Assembly: GCF_038502225.1 (NCBI RefSeq)
Contig: NC_091293.1
Location: 2,864,789 to 2,928,788 of the forward strand
Direction: 5' to 3'
Source: Cherax quadricarinatus
Taxonomy: Eukaryota; Arthropoda; Malacostraca; Decapoda; Parastacidae
Length of the DNA stretch: 64,000 bases
Shown piece after piece: positions 60,101 through 64,000 of the stretch (within the stretch, counting starts at the first letter, position 1; every line of letters begins with the position of its first letter). Position numbers and translations under genes: made by a program. The notes under the pieces were generated by a model. That model did no database searches. It was not told where the DNA came from and saw only the letters and a list, made by a program, of their open reading frames with translations.

Positions 60101-63100
60101 AGTCTCCGGAGACCTAGTATTCTCTGGAGATCTAGTATTCTCTGGAGATCTTCTAGTATTCTCTGGAGATCTTCTAGTATTCTCTGGAGATCTTCTAGTT
60201 TTCTCTGGAGATCTTCTAGTATTCTCTGGAGATCTTCTAGTATTCTCTGGAGACCTTTTAGTATTCTCTGGAGATCTTTTAGTATTCTCTGGAGAACTTC
60301 TAGTATTCTCTGGAGACCTTCTAGTATTCTTTGGAGATCTTCTAGTATTCTCTGGAGACATTTTAGTAATCTCTGTAGATCTTCTAGTATTCTCCATAGA
60401 TCTTCTAGTATTCTCTGGAGACTTTCCAGTATTCTCTGAAGATCTTCTAGTATTTTCTGGAGAACTTCTAGTATTCTCTGGAGATCTTCTAGTATTCCTG
60501 GAGATCTTCTAGTATTCTCTGGAGATCTTCTAGTATTCTCTGGAGATCTTCTAGTATTCTCTGGAGATCTTCTAGTATTCTCTGGAGATCTTCTAGTATT
60601 CTCTGGAGATATTCTAGCATTCTCTGGAGATCTTCTAGTATTCTCTGGAGATCTTCTAGTATTCTCTGGAGATCTTCTAGTATTCTCTGGAGATCTTCTA
60701 GTTTTCTCTGGAGATCTTCTAGCATTCTCTTGAGAACTTCTAGAATTCTCTGGAGATCTTCTAGTATTCTCTGGAGATCTTCTAGTATTCTCTGGAGATC
60801 TTTTAGTATTCTCTGGAGATCTTCTAGTATTCTCTGGAGATCTTCTAGTATTTTCTGGAGATCTTCTAGTATTCTCTGGAGATCTTCTAGTATTCTCTGG
60901 AGACCTTTTAGTATTCTCTGGAGACTTTCTAGTATTCTCTGGAGATCTTCTAGTATTCTCTGGAGACCATTTAGTATTCTCTGGAGATCTTCTAGTATTC
61001 TCTGGAGATCTTCTAGTATTCTCTGGAGATCTTCTAGTATTCTCTGGAGATTTTCTAGTATTCTCTGGAGATCTTCTAGTCTTCTCTGGAGATCTTCTAG
61101 TATTCTCTGGAGACCTTCTAGTATTCTCTGGAGATCTTCTAGTATTCTCTGGAGATCATCTAGTATTCTCTGGAGGCCTTCTAGAATTCTCTGGGGATCT
61201 TCTAGTATTCTCTGGAGATCTTCTAGTATTCTCCGGAGACCTAGTATTCTCTGGAGATCTAGTATTCTCTGGAGATCTTCTGGTATTCTCTGGAGATCTT
61301 CTAGTATTCTCTGGAGATCTTCTAGTATTCTCTGGAGATCTTCTAGTATTCTCTGGAGATCTTCTAGTATTCTCTGGAGACCTTTTAGTATTCTCTGGAG
61401 ATCTTCTAGTATTCTCTGGAGATCTTCTAGTCTTCTCTGGAGATCTTCTAGTAATCTCTGGAGACCTTCTAGTATTCTCTGGAGATCTCCTAGTATTCTC
61501 TAGAGATCATCTAGTATTCTCTGGAGGCCTTCTAGAATTCTCTGGGGATCTTCTAGTATTCTCTGGAGATCTTCTAGTATTCTCTGGAGACCTTCTAGTA
61601 TTCTCTGGAGATCTTTTAGTATTCTCTGTAGATCTTCTAGTATTCTCCGGAGATCTTCTAGTATTCTCTGGAGACTTTCTAATATTCTCTGGAGATCTAG
61701 TATTTTCTGGAGACCTTCTAGTATTCTCTGGAGATCTTCTAGTATTCTCTGGAGATCTTCTAGTATTCTCTGGAGATCTTCTAATATTCTCTGGAGATCT
61801 TCTAGTATTCTCTGGAGATCTTCTAGTATTCTCTGGAGATCTTCTAGTATTCTCTGGAGATCTTCTAGTATTCTCTGGAGATCTTCTAGTATTCTCTGGA
61901 GATCTTCTAGTATTCTCTGGAGATCTTCTAGTATTCTCTGGAGATCTTCTAGTATTCTCTGGAGATCTTCTAGTATTCTCTGGAGATCTTCTAGTATTCT
62001 CTGGAGATCTTCTAGTATTCTCTGGAGACTTTCTAGTATTCTCTGGAGATCTTCTAGTATTCTCTGGAGACCTTTTAGTATTCTCTGGAGATCTTCTAGT
62101 ATTCTCTGGAGATCTTCTAGTATTCTCTGGAGATCTTCTAGTATTCTCTGGAGATCTTCTAGTATTCTCTGGAGATCTTCTAGTATTCTCTGGAGATCTT
62201 CTAGTATTCTCTGGAGATTTTCTAGTATTCTCTGGAGATCTTCTAGTATTCTCTGGAGATCTTCTAGTATTCTCTGGAGATCTTCTAGTATTCTTTGGAG
62301 ATCTTCTAGTATTCTCTGGAGATCTTCTAGTATTCTCTGGAGATCTTCTAGTATTCTCTGGAGATCTTCTAGTATTCTCTGGAGATCTTCTAGTATTCTC
62401 TGGAGATCTTTTAGTATTCTCTGGAGATCTTCTAGTATTCTTTGGAGATCTTCTAGTATTCTCTGGAGATCTTCTAGTATTCTTTGGAGATCTTCTAGTA
62501 TTCTCTGCAGATCTTCTAGTATTCTCTGGAGATCTTCTAGTATTCTCTGGAGATCTTCTAGTATTCTCTGGAGATCTTCTAGTATTCTCTGGAGATCTTC
62601 TAGTATTCTTTGGAGATCTTCTAGTATTCTCTGGAGATCTTCTAGTATTCTCTGGAGATCTTCTAGTATTCTCTGGAGATCTTCTAGTATTCTCTGGAGA
62701 TCTTCTAGTATTCTCTGGAGATCTTCTAGTATTCTCTGGAGATCTTCTAGTATTCTCTGGAGATCTTCTAGTATTCTCTGGAGATCTTCTAGTATTCTCT
62801 GGAGATCTTCTAGTATTCTCTGGAGATCTTCTAGTTCTCTGGAGATCTTCTAGTATTCTCTGGAGATCTTCTAGTATTCTTCTGGAGATCTTCTAGTATT
62901 CTCTGGAGATCTTCTAGTATTCTCTGGAGATCTTCTAGTATTCTCTGGAGATCTTCTAGTATTCTCTGGAGATCTTCTAGTATTCTCTGGAGATCTTCTA
63001 GTATTCTCTGGAGATCTTCTAGTATTCTATGGAGATCTTCTAGTATTCTCTGGAGATCTTCTAGTATTCTTTGGAGATCTTCTAGTATTCTCTGGAGATC

Positions 63101-64000
63101 TTCTAGTATTCTCTGGAGATCTTCTAGTATTCTCTGGAGATCTTCTAGTATTCTCTGGAGATCTTCTAGTATTCTCTGGAGATCTTCTAGTATTCTCTGG
63201 AGATCTTCTAGTATTCTCTGGAGATCTTCTAGTATTCTCTGGAGATCTTCTAGTATTCTCTGGAGATCTTCTAGTATTCTCTGGAGATCTTCTAGTATTC
63301 TCTGGAGATCTTCTAGTATTCTCTGGAGATCTTCTTGTATTCTCTGGAGATCTTCTAGTATTCTCTGGAGATCTTCTAGTATTCTCTGGAGATCTAGTAT
63401 TCTTTGGAGATCTTCTAGTATTCTCTGGAGATCTTCTAGTATTCTCTGGAGATCTTCTAGTACTCTCTGGAGATCTTCTAGTATTCTCTGGAGATCTTCT
63501 AGTATTCTCTCGAGATCTTCTAGTATTCTCTCGAGATCTTCTAGTATTCTCTGGAGATCTTCTAGTATTCTCTGGAGATATTCTAGTATTCTCTGGAGAT
63601 CTTCTAGTATTCTCTGGAGATATTCTAGTATTCTCTGGAGATCTTCTAGTATTCTCTGGAGATCTTCTAGTATTCTCTGGAGATCTTCTAGTATTCTCAA
63701 GAGATCTTCTAGTATTCTCTGGAGATCTTCTAGTATTCTCTGGAGATCTTCTAGTATTCTCTGGAGATCTTCTAGTATTCTCTGGAGATCTTCTAGTACT
63801 CTCTGGAGATCTTCTAGTATTCTCTGGAGATCTTCTAGTATTCTCTGGAGATCTTCTAGTATTCTCTGGAGATCTAGTATTCTCTGGAGATCTTCTAGTA
63901 TTTTCTGGAGATCTTCTAGTATTCTCTGGCGATCTTCTAGTATTCTCTGGAGATCTTCTAGTATTCTCTGGAGATCTTCTAGTATTCTCTGGAGATCATC
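51167..64000. repeat. Satellite array 2, same 21-bp family, to window end
   Basis: Nearly 13 kb of the same 21-bp unit as array 1, entered through CACTTTATATATATACTC at 51148. Stretches such as 52860-53300, 55620-55920, 55970-56340 and 61740-63400 are almost perfect 21-mers, while others carry marked variants (GGAGACCTTTTAG, GAATTCTCTGGGG, CAATGGAGATC) that recur in the same order at kilobase spacing. Open frames, including one of 513 codons repeating LVFSGDL and others repeating SPENTRR or WRSSSIL, follow from the unit length. The array continues beyond the window. Confidence 0.95.

Noticed and set aside
37238..64000. Possible CRISPR-like array (short regular repeats)
   Set aside because: Units are directly adjacent without unique spacers, and the context is eukaryotic satellite DNA.

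Overview
This is a eukaryotic window dominated by repeats. It has no prokaryotic gene organisation, its coding sequence is almost entirely transposon-derived, and splice-type signals appear around the only non-transposon genes. The mix of CR1/L2-like LINEs with (CA)n tails, a Penelope-like element, a Ty3/gypsy element and very large satellites suggests an invertebrate, most likely an arthropod such as a decapod crustacean. The taxon is inferred, not shown by any marker gene.

Layout. (1) 1-11.9 kb: a nested stack. A CR1/L2-like LINE (copy A) is interrupted by a TTAA-flanked 0.8-kb AT-rich insertion and by a minus-strand Ty3/gypsy element (2384-11118) with 0.43-kb LTRs and an ACAGG target duplication. 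The gypsy element is itself split by a second, 5'-truncated LINE (3729-6399). Its gene order is gag-PR-IN-RT-RNase H, with integrase before reverse transcriptase. (2) 11.9-27.5 kb: seven more same-orientation copies (B-H) of the copy A LINE family, in two interleaved subfamilies. Most begin exactly at the (CA)n tail of the preceding repeat. They host a solo LTR (14394-14714) and a Penelope-like element (18842-20514) with a 12-bp target duplication. Copy H (23.2-27.5 kb) is the longest, with remnants of both ORFs. (3) 27.5-32.6 kb: (CA)n/(TA)n, a minus-strand LINE fragment, a GC-rich block, a ~40-bp minisatellite, a patch with three TGACGTCA palindromes, and AT-rich, C/A-biased non-coding DNA.

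(4) 32.6-37.2 kb: the most unusual part. Two nearly identical 662-bp inverted arms flank a 3.3-kb AT-rich core with outward-facing genes. On the plus strand are two adjacent macro-domain proteins, one with an intact-looking phosphate-binding loop and one with that loop degraded. On the minus strand is an unrecognised protein that becomes one 265-codon frame if a 72-bp intron is removed. The outermost genes on both sides stop within about 11 bp of the same splice-donor-like sequence, which starts each arm, and the presumed divergent promoter holds two TGACGTCA palindromes. I read it as a non-autonomous mobile or virus-derived cargo element.

(5) 37.2-64 kb: satellite DNA. A 21/18-bp GGAGATCT-type array (37.2-38.6 kb) is followed by ~0.7 kb of unremarkable sequence, a 12-kb C/A-only-like array of 23- and 26-bp units (39.3-51.1 kb), then the same 21-bp family again to the window end, with higher-order structure. 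The very long open frames in these arrays follow from unit length (multiples of 3) or stop-free composition, and I do not regard them as genes.
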